A stretch of 64,000 nt of DNA from Manduca sexta. Taxonomy: Eukaryota; Arthropoda; Insecta; Lepidoptera; Sphingidae. The DNA is taken from contig NC_051138.1 in the NCBI RefSeq assembly GCF_014839805.1, forward strand, positions 16,024,020-16,088,019, in the 5' to 3' direction. This document shows, one piece after another, positions 38,001 to 47,807 of this stretch. The notes beneath the pieces were generated by a model, which saw only the letters and a program-made list of their open reading frames with translations, was not told where the DNA came from and did no database searches. The number at the start of each line of letters is the position of its first letter. Within the stretch, counting starts at the first letter, position 1. The position numbers and the translations under genes are program-made.

Positions 38001-41000
38001 TTTTCGTGTTCTAAATACTTATTTTGAGAAAAAAAAGTAAATTCCTAATAATGTCAAATATGTTATATTGAATCAGGATAAATAATATTTATTTAAGAAA
38101 AATACTTGAGTTGTACGAAAATTCCTGTAAGTTACTTTTACAATACATCATGGTTGACGGAATTAAACTAAGTGACTCATAAGTGCACGTAATTGGAACG
38201 ATTATCAATCGCATTTATTGTATTGCAGATGTGGTCTAATCGATGAGGTCCTCTCACGGAAGGAGAATGCCGAGAGGGACCGGGAGCGGTAAGGGCCCTC
38301 TAGCCGCCAGAGGGGACGTAGGAGGCGCCGGTGAGACGAATGACTGGCGTCTCCCGCCCTGTGGGTTGGGAAAATTTGGAGAATTCCACCAGCGTAACCC
38401 TTACTGTTATAAGGCGACTAATAGAGACCATCGAGGCTGGTCGGCAGAGATCTGTATGCCGATGTACGTTTGTATTTGTTTAATACATTGTTGTGACCTC
38501 TCGCCTCGTCGCCATACTGTCCACGCCAAAGACGTTCTTCGGCGCGTAAAGGCTTCTGAGCCCCCCATTACAGCAGACGGGCCGTACCAGGAGACACCGC
38601 GAAGGTGCGAACGACAATTTAGACACTTTAAACCTGCAGCCGCCCCAATGCGCCCAAGATGGCCATCGCGGAGTTTTAGTTGATATGCCGTTCGTAGGAT
38701 GTATATAGCGTTAGAGATCGTCCAATGAATACCAGCTCTTCCAGCGGCTCAACATTAAGTCGTAAGGTGAACCATACAGTTACCGCAGCCGCCCTCACAA
38801 TAGCTGAGCGGTAGTAATAATACACTTGTCGTAATTAAAATTATAGGTTATAGACACTACGGTTCCAGAAACATTGTCGAATGGCAGAGTGTCGGGAAAC
38901 ATTTACTTTGAACGATGCAAAAAGTCTTAAGTGGTGTGGCATTTAGAGTTTAAAATTTTGATCTAAAATATAGATAGATACAATTATCTAACGGAAACTT
39001 TTAAAGACAGTTAAATTATAGGTCATCATTGGATGACCTATAATTTCTGTCACTTAAGTTACAGATGTTATCATGGATACTACATTTAAATATTTGTATA
39101 CTTTTGATTATTAACTTATCTTATTAATATTATAAATGGGAAGATTTGTGGAAATGTTTGTATGTCTGTTACAAGTAAACGCAGCAACTGCTGAACGGAT
39201 TTGGATGAAATTTGGCACACACTCCACCTGTTGGTAAGTGCAGTAAAGTGCAATAAAATGTCGACTGATTGAGAGTTGATTACTTCTCGACAGTCGACAC
39301 ATTATGCCAGCCTGTTTGCACTACATATACACCGACTGATCCCGGAACACGACACTTACCTGAGCCACTATGGCGGGTTTAACACCTAGTCTACGGTAAC
39401 TGCTATCAAGGCAGATATAAAAATAACCTACCACCAGCACAGATTGTTGAATGTTCATATTGCCGGCGAGAACTTTCTCGACTTGTTTTCACAACGGCAA
39501 GTTTCAAATAATACTCGCTGAGTGATGCTCCCTTGTTGGATCACTCGCCAAGGACCCTATCTCTCATTCTCTACTACTATGCGAATAATTGGCCGCACTC
39601 GTACACTAGCTATAGCCCAGCGACAAAACTATACAAAGTATATATTCGCTGCTCGATGCTCGCTAATTCGTTACCTCTACCTCTACTCGCTGTTCGTTCA
39701 TCGTCGGCGGTGGGACTAAGCTCTCAAATATATTAAGATTATAGACAAAGATATGAGATATAAATTTTATTTATAACGATTATTGGTATCCTTAGTAATA
39801 AATTTAATGTTTTTAATCTGTTTAAGCTCAGTTTCAAATCAACTGACTGATTTATTTTTTATTAAAATTGTTTTAATAGCAGCCTGAGGTTCAAATATTC
39901 TTTGATAATAATTTTAATTTATGTTTAGCTGTAACCACTTGATCGTAGATGGTTTCGATTTGGCGAAATTTACGATGACGTCACAAATTTGTAAACATCT
40001 GCTATCATCTAAGTTAATGTTCATTATTTACAGACGTGTGACGTCATATCACTGAATCGACGCCGTATTCCTGATGTTATAACAGTTTATTAATTTAATA
40101 ATATATATATTTTAAATAAAATACACATAAGAAATTGAAAATTAACATTATATATGAGATAAATTGACACAATTAAATAAAGTGAGATTGTTTCCAGAAA
40201 GTAAAGAAATGGCCTATTGTTAATACCAATAGAAAACAATAAAATGCTTAAAATCGTAGAAAGGCATGTAGTCTAAGACCTCTACCATGTTGAAAAATAG
40301 TTTCAGGTAAACAATAGCAGATAAAGGCCATCTTAAATATTCCTCAAACGAAAACAAAATATATAGCACACATTTATACTAAGAGCATTCAATTCATTTA
40401 AACAATTACTTATCATACGATATTGACATGTTTTGCACCACCACAACATGTACTAAAAAATATTGGCCAATTTTCCGAACATAATAATATTATCATGAAC
40501 TAATATTATTAGTTATTTTTCACATGGATTACATTTACATGAATTTTCAAATGAAAGCAAATTAACAACAAAAAATAAACATTCAATGTAATATTATAGG
40601 CCCTTAAATACTATCTAATTTACGGGCGATTTGATATTAGCATAGTACTATATTTTGTGTTTGATCTATACTTGTGTAATTTATTTGTAAATCTTCCCAC
40701 AACCATCACAGTGTCTTGAAGTCTCAATTATAATATCTACCTACATTTTTCAATTATACAACTATTGTAGAATGTAACTTTTGTTATGACTATTATTTTA
40801 TATGTGTACTATTTTTATAAATATTTGAATGTTGTTGTTTTGTTGTTTGCTTAGTTACTCTGAAATAAACACTCGTATCAATAACATATCTTTTTTACTT
40901 AATTTTATAAATAACTCAGAACATATACACCAATTACTATATTAACAACTTTTAAAATTTTTATTCTGCGTAAATCGGATCACCGACAGCTAAAAATTTT

Positions 41001-44000
41001 AAAATTTTTAGTTACCTATTATTATAAAATGTAGGTAGATATTGTAACTTTGACTTCTAACTTCTTACTAACTTGCGGACCAAAACACCTCAGCCCACCA
41101 CCCCCGCTCCCCAGTGGCCACGAAGGCTGCAGTCTTTGAAACGTCGGGAGAAATTGAAATATAAAAACACGATAAATTCCGAAAACTAGTTTAATTTTAA
41201 TATCTGACATTCGCATAAACGTAAGAAAAAAATCGTAAAAGCAGTTAATAAATAAATACCGAAACTACTATATTTATAAAATAAGACTAAGCTAGTAATG
41301 ACCTTATTCACGAAGATATAACATTATACCCATATTATTAATTTATTATGTCGACATAATGTACATTTACATAGGTTCATAACCGGTTTGCAAATTTGAT
41401 TCGTCACGTGCGAATAAAGTAACAAAGCCTATTAAAGCCTATTTGAAGACATTTATTTCAATGATTTGCAAAAATTTGTTTACAAATGGTTACATTATCA
41501 CATTCGGGATAATCAAACTGGTTTAATTGCGGATAATATTAGTCTGCACTTATACCAATAATCTATTAATGAGCTGTGAAGTAGTTTGTGATTGAAATAT
41601 GACCTTTATGTTGATCGGAAAAGCCGTGTTTCACGAAATATTTCCGTAAGCGGTGATACTAGTCGTAGACACAACCTACAACTGGTACTATATATACCTA
41701 CGTCATCAGTTGTGGATTTCATGAACCTTTAGCAACAGATTCTGCTATTTTATCGAACAGGAAATAAGATATACGATATATATACTATAGTGACGCACCC
41801 TGCCTACACCTTCGTAGATAATTGACGTGTTCGTCTATGCAGAAAACTAAACTACATAGTGACAATGCCACTAGGGCACGTGTAATTATTGCGCATGCGC
41901 ATTCAGTCAACTCAACTATTTATAGCTACAAATGAAGAAGCCTCATTGGTTTGATTAAATGCTAATCCACTTTCGATTGGGTTGTCAATGAAACACATGC
42001 GTACAATTGAAGCGCGATTTAATTATTGATTCGTACTTTTGACCGGTCAATCGATTTCAATTTGTCTATTATCAATTGATGTACACCCAGACAGACATAA
42101 CCGACAAGACGGTACATTACAGGTACTTCTGATATTAACAATGTGTGGATTCTTGTATAAGTTGATTTATTCAATATCAACTTCAAGTTCAAAGTATTTT
42201 TTTTAATAACATAGCCATATTGGCTCGTATTCTCAAACGTTACTTAGCTTTATGCAGAGCAATGTTGTGATAGTAAGTCTGTTTCTCAAAGTTTTCAGCC
42301 TTCGTTGTACGTAGGTAGGTATAATGGCACTGTGATTGGCTAATATTTAGATGCAACTTTACTTCAGTTGAATAAGCAAAACTTAACAAAGCTAAGGACT
42401 ATGAAATGAGAGAATTTCTCAGGTGTGCAGGTTTTCCTCACGATGTTTTCCTTCACCGTTAAAGCAAACGATAATTCCCAAAGAATACACACATCATTTT
42501 AGAAAAGTCAGGTGTGTGCCTTTGGGATTTGAACCGTCGTCTCGGCAGTCCGTTCCACACCCACCTAAGCTATCGTCGCTCTCATTTTCCTTTGATTGAT
42601 ATCAAATTCTCAATTGCACAATAATTATCCGAAGCAGCAAACTGCAGATTAGTAGACATTGCATCGTTCGAAAACCCGTTTCGGACGAAGTATGCAACAC
42701 TAGGAAGCCATTTGACTTGTAAGCGTGACCATGAACTCTACGACGTATTAGGCTTCTATTATACGAATACCGTCCAGCCGTTATGGTACAATCATTTTGT
42801 ATTAATTACGCGAAGAAGTGGCGATAGCCTAGTTGGGTGTGGAACAGACTGACAAGATGAATGTCCACAGGTTCAAAACCCAGGGGTACACACTACACAC
42901 CTCTGACTTGTACTAAAAATGATGTGTGTATTCTTTGTGAATTTCCGCTTGCTCTAACGTTAAAGGAAAACATCGTGAGGAAACCTGCATACCTATGAAG
43001 TTCTCAATAGGAATTTTGAGGGTGTATGAAGTCTACCAATCCGCACTAGGCCAGCGTGGTGAACTAATGCCTAATCTCTCTCAGTAGTAGAGGAGGCCTG
43101 TGCCCAACAGTGGGACAGTATATATTACAAAGCTATAATGATGTCAGAGACATATTGATATAACGGCAGGCCTAAGGTCACAGGCATTGTCGTCGCTATA
43201 GCGAGACGAGACACCCGGCAGAAGCAAAATTCAATGTAAAGTATGCACCACGCGCGAAACTCCTATAAGCGCTAGGTTTTTTCTAGGGTGAGCGTAGACC
43301 TTTCTAGGGTGGGCGCCACCCATCCTTGCCCTTCTAGCTACGCCTATAATCACTGATTCTATTTCCAATTCGGCTAGTGATATTGTGTTATACATCCAAC
43401 TGATTATAACCGTAATGGTGCTATGTGTTTTAAATACACTGTGTCGGTGTCGTGGATGTGTTGTGGTAAGACTCTAAGATTAAGGGGCTAGGATTCGATC
43501 CCCGAGTCAGGTAGACATTGGGTTTTCTGATTGACATCAGCTCCGATACTGGTATTTTACACGGTGAATGGTAATACGCTCGCTATTATATGGGATCTAA
43601 CATGCCTAGTGAGAGAAATGTGTTTATATTACCATCTCTATCTGTGCCTGAGATATAGAGAGCGATGCTATGCGATCAAGCCGCACGCCTGATCGCATCT
43701 CAACCAATCCGGAACACCACCAGAGTTTTAAATTACAAAGTACTGCGTGCCAGTCTACGCACGTCATCCTGCGACATGATATTTTAACTCTCAAAATGCC
43801 CTCCAAAATGGCTACAATGTCCTTTACAGCGAAGCGCACCTAATAAGACCTTTCAAAGAGTCATGAATTTACTGTACCAATATTAATTTACATACGAAGT
43901 GAGATGGGAACAAAAATAGTACCAAAAAGTGTGCACTAAATTCCACTTTAGTTTGAATCCTCATGAAGAAATCGCCATACCCTGTAGATATACATAATAG

Positions 44001-47000
44001 CCTAGCGTGGGTCCTTGCTGCCCAGCAAGGACAGAATGCCCAGAATGTAACATTTGCATTCTATGGCACCGGGAGTGAGAACAAAAAAAATTAAGAAATA
44101 TCTACTACGCGGGCCCACCTAGCTGCTATTATATTAATATCAGCCCTGTATTATATACTATCTCTCTACTTCTACAGAGACATTAGGCCTTTTGATGAAG
44201 TAGGTACTGCTTTATGTTTTAACTCGCGAATAAAACTTTAAATCAAGTGTAAAGACTAATTTTATTGCATTATGTAAATTAATGAAAATGAAAATAATAA
44301 ATAACTAAATTGAATCAAACTATGTATTTTTTTTTTGCCAATTGATTATTCCATCAAGCAACTAATACAAAAAATCAATCGCTAAATAACGCGTTAAATA
44401 AATGCTTCTTAAGATCATTTATGAAACAAATTGAATAAAAAATACATAAAAACATTGCTAATTTCAATGGCGTATAAATAATACACTTAATTGCAGCTTG
44501 TGGCTGCTTAATTAGATTTGCGAGTACGGCTTCGGTGCCCTGTGCGGGTTATTTGACTAATCGGCTTTGTAAGCCGAAAAGACAGTCGCGTTATTGACCT
44601 GAATTGTAATTTAGCTATACTAAATGAGGAGAAGAAAAATTTTATATAAACAGATATAAGTAAAATATCACACAATAATAAATTAATTTTTATAATTATT
44701 CTTATGTTTAAGCGAATGTTAGAAAATGAAATAAAACTATAGTGCGGAGATATCGCAGTTTTTAATATTATAATTTTCTACCGACGTTTCGAATACTTTG
44801 CAGACTTTATCGTCACGGGACGGACTGATCTTATTTTATATGTTACGTTTTGTACTGTTATAATCTGAGTATAATATTGCAGACATGTTTACCTATTTTG
44901 AAATTTTCCCCTACGGTTTTTTTGGTCATATATGCTTGCACGGATTTTTAGATTATTTTCCTGCTGTTTGTTATTGTGTTTGTTAGTTTTCATGTAGTTA
45001 TCACACGTGAACAGGACCAGATGGGAAGTAGAATATGGGCATATATATAATATCAGTCCTATATTACATACTGTCCCCAGCTAAGCACGTGTCCCCTGTA
45101 CTTTTGAGAGGTATTAGGCCTCATCCACTACGCTGCTCTAGTTGGGATTTATTTTATTGAAATCGGATATCGGAAAAGAAAGTTATCGCCATTTTAGATA
45201 TTAGCAAATTACATTTAAACTTTGGTTAAATTTCTGCGCGTGCGTAACTGCTGGTATAATATTGTAATTCAAAGAAATTATTTAATACTCAGCTGGTATC
45301 ATTATTGTGACAGATGTTCATAAAGATTTTATGAAAATAATATAACATTATGTAAAGGCATAAAAGGCCGATGACCCAATAATGAATTATAGATTAATTT
45401 AAAATCATTAGTTAAAAACTTGTTTAGATTGATTAATGTCAAACATTATAACACAAATGAGTTATTTCGTAAAATAGTTTATATTTTAAACTTGTTATAA
45501 ATTATGAATATGTGTTTAAATGATGATAAAATTTTATCCAGTTTAATTTTTGTAATTCGCTCAGATGGCGACCATAGTAAAGACGTAAAACCCGCCATAG
45601 TGGCCCATGTAAGTGTGTCGGTTCCGAGATCAGCCAATGTCGTATACCCAGTTTTAAACAAGCCGGCATAATTTTGTCAACTGGTGAGGGCTAATGTATT
45701 CTCAGTCGTGACTATATTTGGAACCTACTCCACTTACCAGCAACATCACTGCCGAGCCGGATAAAAAAAATACCGGGCTGTTGCCACTTTCAGATCTCTT
45801 CCAGAGATAAAAATAACAAAGCTGTCTGAGTTATGTTAAATTTATGTTTAGACTAAGTCAGGTGGTATTCCCTAACCGCACGGTCAAGTACGAGCCGGCT
45901 AGTGTTTTGGCCGGATTCCTGCCCTGGGATTAGGGCGCCTAATCTCTCTCCGACGCTTTTCACTGGAGGGAGGAGGCGTTCAGGAACGGGCACCATCCGG
46001 CCCCGAAGGAGGTGGAGGCCAAGAGCGAGCCGCCGTGGAGGAGTCGCGTCTCAGGCTGGAGGCCCCGTCAGTGGGGCTTCGGGCCGTCGCGGCAGTGCGT
46101 CCCGTCTTTACACAGTGGCTGGACAGGCGCCACGGCGCGGCGACATTTAGCCTGACACAGGTGCTCACCGGGCATGGTTGCTTCGGTGAGTACCTGTGGC
46201 ATATAGTTGGAAAGGAAATAAGCGCCGTGTGTCACCATGGTGACAACTGCTCGCGAGATACGGCCCAACACACGTTGGAGTCTTGCCCAGCAACGAGGAG
46301 CGCAGCGCTCTCGTTTCAGTCGTCGGAGGAGATCTCTCGCTGCCGGCCGTGGTCGCTTCCATGGTCGGCACTCGGGAGGCCTGGCGTGCGGTGGCCCACT
46401 TCTGCGAGGTGGTCCTCTCGCAGAAAGAGAGTTCCGAGAGGGATCGAGAGAGGGAGGATTCCTCTAGCCCTCAGAGGAGACGAAGGAGGCGCCGGGTGGA
46501 CGACTTACCGGCGTCTTCCGCCCTGTGGAATGGGGGCGTTTGGAGAATTCCACCACGGTATCCCCTGTCTGTCGTAAGAGGCGACTAATAGGGGCCATGA
46601 AGGGAGTCGTCGGCGGGCAGCAGGGGGCTGTCCGCCCTAGTACATTTCTGTGCATCTTTTGCACATTTTCGGTTGACCCCCGAGATGGACGGCAGCGCGT
46701 AGTTGGCCTCATGCTGCCGTAGACGCCGAGGGCGTCCTTCGGTGCGCGGGGGCTTCTGCGCTTTTTAGAAAATTTGTACTTTGGCGGCTGAGCGTTGCAC
46801 GAATGAAAACTCGGAAAATCGCATTTTTCCCGAACAACTATAAAGATAAAATTAAGAAGCAAAATCTCATCTAAATACAAAATTTATACAAATCCGTTCA
46901 GCTGTTTCTGCGTTTACTTCTGACAAACATACAAACGTCCTAACATCCAAACCTTTTTACAAACTTCGCATTTATGTTATTAAAATAAGACAACATTAGA

Positions 47001-47807
47001 TTATTAGATAATTATAAATTAAAAATATTATGTCAGATACAAATTTGTTTTATTACAGCTGTTTTTTTTATATTGACTTTAGTTATCAACATCGCTTTCA
47101 GAACTGGAATCTGTAACTGAGTTTTTTCAGATGTCCACATTTTATTCATTAAAGAAAAGATTCGTAGGCGTCGGAGTCAAGTAGCAGCCTGGTCGGCTCA
47201 TAAATTTTCGCACGGTTTCTAAAAAGGGACAATATTGTGTCCCCGAGTTTTTCGTGGGGACACCGGGACAAATTACCGAAAAAAGGGACGGTCCCGTTCA
47301 AAACGGGACGTCTGGTCACGTTAGGTATTCCCTAAGTAAACTATAAAAAACCATGAAATTATAAAACCATAGTGGCCCATCAGCTTGTGTGTATCCAGTT
47401 CCAACAGGCCGGCATAATTGTGTCGACTGGCGACTTACCATCAGATGCATAGGGGTCACTTTGCTGTGCCGGAATAAAAAAACTTGCGATGGTTTATTGC
47501 CCTCGTTAGTGTTAAACCACTATACGTGGTGGTTATGGACACTGACTGCGATCTTATTAAACAGACTTAATTTTTTCATTCGTCACATAATAACTGGATT
47601 AAACTATAATATATATAACATCTACAATACATAGTAATCCTAAATAGATCACTGATACCTGCAAGAGTACAATATTTTTCAACTTACCAAAGATAGAACA
47701 GAGTCGAATATAGAAGTCCAGGCCAGGGACGTAGCCAGGGCCGTGAGTGCTAACAACGCTCCCCCGCAGATCGCGATCCATCGCCAGCGTATCGTGCGTC
47801 CGCGCAT
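19800..47807 (-). CDS. CD36/SCARB-family scavenger receptor, complete, 9 coding exons
   Basis: Coding exons join as 47807-47688, 30031-29893, 29444-29287, 24660-24445, 22252-22127, 21766-21595, 21049-20847, 20355-20282 and 20067-19800. That is 1476 nt, or 491 residues plus stop, all GT-AG and in phase. The topology is that of CD36: short cytosolic N-terminus, membrane segment about 10-32, a long ectodomain with many N-X-S/T sites, second membrane segment about 441-463, and a Lys-rich cytosolic tail. Cys251, 280, 319, 321, 325 and 336 are the family's disulfide cluster. IFFDIYMFNWTNA, PLVDRFGWFYS and ITLPHFLHGDP are family landmarks. Members bind and transport lipids, carotenoids or apoptotic ligands. 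Length and motifs fit the croquemort/emp/SCRB groups, but I cannot place it in one, so I give no symbol. Confidence 0.95.
20282..20355 (-). CDS. CD36-family gene, coding exon 8
   Basis: Acceptor CTTTCTAG precedes 20355 and donor GTGAGT starts at 20281. This small exon (74 nt) codes residues 379-402 plus two bases: KLGVPLDVAGRFQFNVYVEP, the beta-strand that follows the 'EP' block in CD36 proteins. It falls below most ORF-length cut-offs; I found it by looking for the missing segment between exons 7 and 9. Confidence 0.92.
20847..21049 (-). CDS. CD36-family gene, coding exon 7 (cysteine cluster)
   Basis: Acceptor TCCTTCCAG precedes 21049 and donor GTGAGC starts at 20846. It codes residues 311-378. 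NTCYCNGPC and the later SACRFG give Cys319, 321, 325 and 336. ITLPHFLHGDP and DPDKHSFYFAVEP follow, the family's near-invariant 'LPHF' and 'EP' blocks. The exon is noticeably GC-rich for the region. Confidence 0.95.
21595..21766 (-). CDS. CD36-family gene, coding exon 6
   Basis: I chose acceptor TTATCTAG before 21766 over nearer AG dinucleotides because it is the only one that keeps phase 0 (LSGSAGEFMP). It codes residues 254-310 plus one base. PDLCRTV holds Cys280. Donor GTGAGT starts at 21594. Confidence 0.92.
22127..22252 (-). CDS. CD36-family gene, coding exon 5
   Basis: Acceptor CTTTTTAG precedes 22252 and donor GTAAGA starts at 22126. It has 42 codons (residues 212-253): RNNTDTDG, GQILKWNHEDHISFYNGECAK. 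Cys251 is the first cysteine of the conserved ectodomain set. A second AG two bases downstream would break the frame, so the first one is chosen. Confidence 0.94.
22340..22520 (+). repeat. Interspersed family C, copy
   Basis: CACCTGATGGTAAGTGAGTG, AATGTCGACTGACGAGAGAT and TATGCCGGCCTGTTACAACC are shared with the 57950 copy. The 3' part is diverged. Confidence 0.75.
24445..24660 (-). CDS. CD36-family gene, coding exon 4
   Basis: Acceptor TTATTTCCAG precedes 24660 and donor GTAAGC starts at 24444. It has 72 codons (residues 140-211), phase 0 at both ends. RELLFEGYEDGLLDFA corresponds to the family motif around the ligand-tunnel apex, and PLVDRFGWFYS closes the exon. A degenerate minisatellite lies 25 bp upstream (24686-24757). 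Confidence 0.95.
24686..24757 (+). repeat. Degenerate ~15-bp minisatellite
   Basis: About five imperfect units on the theme GGTGGACCTACCAA follow one another 25 bp upstream of the acceptor of CD36 coding exon 4. No function is implied. Confidence 0.7.
25220..25570 (-). mobile_element. SINE family B, copy 2, with tRNA-like head
   Basis: It matches the copy at 1448-1740. On the minus strand it begins with a tRNA-like segment carrying a perfect B box (GGTTCGAATCC, about 25510-25522), followed by the shared body. The longest open frames across it (25075-25461) are read through the repeat and are not genes. Confidence 0.8.
26085..26350 (+). mobile_element. R1-like LINE, 3' UTR fragment
   Basis: CCGTCCCAAATGCGCCGAAG, GATGGCCACCGCGGAGT and GCTGGGCGGTAGTGACAAG align in order with 38630-38825. 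It is part of the same LINE 3' region and has no intact coding sequence. Confidence 0.65.
27078..27109. repeat. Perfect 12-bp-arm hairpin, 8-nt loop
   Basis: TCACGTGTTATA (27078-27089) pairs with TATAACACGTGA (27098-27109). Each arm holds a CACGTG E-box. Confidence 0.85.
29287..29444 (-). CDS. CD36-family gene, coding exon 3
   Basis: Acceptor ACTTCTCCAG precedes 29444 and donor GTAAGT starts at 29286. It codes residues 87-139: GPYRYLERR, NITYHPNNGT, SWVWDP and DDNITTLNV, with several glycosylation sequons typical of the ectodomain. The acceptor region is tandemly duplicated just upstream (29541-29613). Use of the copied acceptor would give a stop within three codons, so 29444 must be the functional site. 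Confidence 0.95.
29441..29613 (-). repeat. Tandem duplication covering the acceptor of CD36 coding exon 3
   Basis: The block starting at 29441 (GACCTGGAGAAGTATAGCTC...) recurs at 29541 as GACCTGGAGAATTATAGCTC. Both run on through a shared CATGAATTATAGG and a TGCGTGATTTT end (29441-29525 and 29541-29613, with a 10-bp length difference). On the gene strand each unit carries a TTCTCCAG acceptor, so the splice site is present twice, 100 bp apart. Confidence 0.85.
29893..30031 (-). CDS. CD36-family gene, coding exon 2
   Basis: Acceptor TTTTGACAG precedes 30031 and donor GTAAGT starts at 29892. It codes residues 41-86 plus one base of codon 87: NSWLAP, then PIFFDIYMFNWTNA, the most conserved N-terminal CD36 motif, then KPNFEELG. 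The join to exon 1 (SVLSL/QLALT) reads naturally. A SINE-A copy begins only 59 bp upstream of this acceptor. Confidence 0.95.
30090..30402 (+). mobile_element. SINE family A, full-length copy next to CD36 coding exon 2
   Basis: It runs from GCGGTGATAGCCTATTTGGG to an (ATT)n tail. It lies 59 bp upstream of the exon acceptor at 30031, in antisense orientation to the gene. The polypyrimidine tract of the acceptor lies outside the SINE. Confidence 0.9.
31900..31956. repeat. Perfect 25-bp-arm hairpin, 7-nt loop
   Basis: Arm 31900-31924 is the exact reverse complement of 31932-31956. The loop (CTTCGAA) almost extends the stem, apart from one bulged base. Confidence 0.95.
32455..32645 (+). repeat. 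Interspersed family D, copy
   Basis: AGACTGGCCGTTCGTCTGAT, GCCCATAAACAGTAGCACCA, ACACTGTTGCTTGGCGGCAG, CCAGGCGGACTCTCACACAT follow in order, matching 36235-36525 with a central deletion. Confidence 0.8.
34250..34400 (-). repeat. Interspersed family F, fragment
   Basis: AAGCTGAAGAGCTTGTTTGTTTGAACGCGCTAATCTCAG is the reverse complement of the family F end. The rest is diverged. Confidence 0.7.
34630..34745. promoter_or_regulatory. CpG-rich island in CD36 intron 1: possible alternative promoter or first exon
   Basis: A ~110-bp stretch rich in CG dinucleotides (CACACCGTCCGCGGTGCCGC, GTGTGCGGGGCCGCGGAG) stands out in DNA that is otherwise very AT-rich. It carries no family-like coding sequence and no repeat match within the window. 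It could be a 5' exon, an enhancer or an unrecognised repeat. Confidence 0.3.
35435..35655 (-). repeat. Interspersed family C, copy
   Basis: In reverse complement it has the order CATTATGCCGGCCTGTTGG, CTATGGTGGGTTTTAACACC, GTGTACGGTGGTCGCTATCC, ATATAAAATATGTCCTACCA. Confidence 0.8.
36235..36525 (+). repeat. Interspersed family D, longer copy
   Basis: It has the same blocks as 32455-32645, plus the middle part CATCTTGAGACATGAGATGT, CCAGTAGTTACACTGGCTAT. It ends at CAGGCGGACTCTTCCATATG. Confidence 0.8.
36775..37768 (+). repeat. Interspersed family F, copy with internal tandem expansion
   Basis: It begins TAGCTTTTGCCCGCGGCTCC and ends TTCAAACAAACAAACAAACT, CTTCAGCTTTATATAATAGT. The layout is the same as at 16228-16745, but this copy carries the five-unit array (37105-37719) where the other has one unit. 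The family looks like the 3' part of a retroposon common in moths. Confidence 0.85.
37105..37719 (+). repeat. 123-bp tandem array, five units
   Basis: The word TTACTGC(T/C)CCGCTCCTAT starts units at 37105, 37228, 37351, 37474 and 37597, each exactly 123 bp apart. Each unit ends GGTAGTTCCTGAGATTA. Units differ by scattered substitutions only. Confidence 0.95.
38226..38825 (+). mobile_element. R1-like LINE, C-terminus and 3' UTR
   Basis: The open frame contains RMPRGTGSGKGPLAARGD, then LPPCGLGKFGEFHQRNPYCY, a diverged form of the ORF2 end at 46500-46580. The 3' UTR matches 26085-26350. It is broken and 5'-truncated. An open frame of 146 codons (38243-38683) spans coding end and 3' UTR and is not a host gene. 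Confidence 0.7.
39013..39046. repeat. Perfect 15-bp-arm hairpin, 4-nt loop
   Basis: AAATTATAGGTCATC (39013-39027) and its complement (39032-39046) flank ATTG. Confidence 0.9.
39225..39435 (+). repeat. Interspersed family C, copy
   Basis: It has ATGTCGACTGATTGAGAGTTG, TATGCCAGCCTGTTTGCAC, CTATGGCGGGTTTAACACC and CCTACCACCAGCAC in the same order as at 57950. Confidence 0.8.
41025..41225 (-). repeat. Interspersed family E, copy
   Basis: GGCCACGAAGGCTGCAGTCT, TGAAACGTCGGGAGAAATTG and the TAATATCTGACATTCGCATA end mark the family. Confidence 0.75.
42409..42580 (-). mobile_element. SINE family A, copy lacking its 3' half
   Basis: On the minus strand it has the tRNA-like head and core, then stops at the TGAGAAATTCTC block. 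The 3' end is missing. Confidence 0.85.
42820..43139 (+). mobile_element. SINE family A, full-length copy
   Basis: It runs from GGCGATAGCCTAGTTGGGTG to CCCAACAGTGGGACAGTATA. It forms an inverted pair with the truncated copy at 42409-42580, 240 bp away. Confidence 0.9.
43478..43580 (+). mobile_element. SINE B-like head fragment
   Basis: GGGGCTAGGATTCGATCCCCGAGTCAGG followed by GGGTTTTCTGATTG resembles the head-to-body junction of the SINE-B copy at 25500. It is a short fragment. Confidence 0.4.
44135..44200 (-). mobile_element. SINE family A, 3' end fragment
   Basis: ATCAGCCCTGTATTATATAC and a short GAGACATTAGGCCTT remnant remain. About 60 bases are recognisable. Confidence 0.6.
44740..44835 (+). 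repeat. Interspersed family E, fragment
   Basis: TACCGACGTTTCGAATACTTTGC and GTCACGGGACGGACTG match the family core. Confidence 0.6.
45045..45150 (-). mobile_element. SINE family A, diverged 3' end fragment
   Basis: ATATCAGTCCTATATTACAT, TGAGAGGTATTAGGCC and CCACTACGCTG follow the order of the SINE-A tail, with many substitutions. Confidence 0.65.
45545..45705 (-). repeat. Interspersed family C, diverged copy
   Basis: Reverse-complement blocks GGCCACTATGGCGGGTTTTA and AATTATGCCGGCTTG are recognisable. Confidence 0.7.
45900..46770 (+). mobile_element. R1-like LINE, ORF2 C-terminal part and 3' UTR, frameshifted
   Basis: One frame gives TQWLDRRHGAATFSLTQVLT, HGCFGEYL, then a Cys-His knuckle ending DTAQHTLESCPA. 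Near 46283 the reading shifts frame to DLSLPAVVASM, AWRAVAHFCEVVLSQKE and an Arg-rich end. This order is typical of R1-clade ORF2 C-termini. The 3' UTR (46530-46770) matches 530-800. It lies in CD36 intron 1, upstream of the exon at 47688. Confidence 0.8.
47215..47325. mobile_element. hAT-like MITE end fragment
   Basis: AAAACGGGACGTCTGGTCAC with the preceding GGGACA/GTCCCG inverted words resembles the end of a widespread hAT-like repeat. The other terminus was not found. Confidence 0.35.
47365..47455 (-). repeat. Interspersed family C, fragment
   Basis: ATAGTGGCCCATCAGC and CCAACAGGCCGGCATAATTG, GTCGACTGGCGACTTACCAT form a short antisense fragment of family C. Confidence 0.65.

Larger units (their letters stand above)
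30032..47687 (-). other. Large first coding intron of the CD36-family gene: content
   Basis: About 17.7 kb. It holds SINE-A copies at 30090-30402, 42409-42580 and 42820-43139, family D copies at 32455-32645 and 36235-36525, the family F copy with the 123-bp array (36775-37768), R1-like LINE tails at 38226-38825 and 45900-46770, several C and E copies, a perfect 25-bp hairpin (31900-31956) and a CpG-rich island (34630-34745). Between these, for example 30410-31890, 33560-34250 and 39440-41020, I see only AT-rich sequence. Confidence 0.6.

Noticed and set aside
38243..38683. 146-codon open frame
   Set aside because: It runs through a LINE ORF2 end and 3' UTR that match other fragments in the window.
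45902..46880. Several overlapping long open frames on both strands
   Set aside because: All are explained by one GC-rich R1-like LINE end. Only the plus-strand frames described show family motifs.
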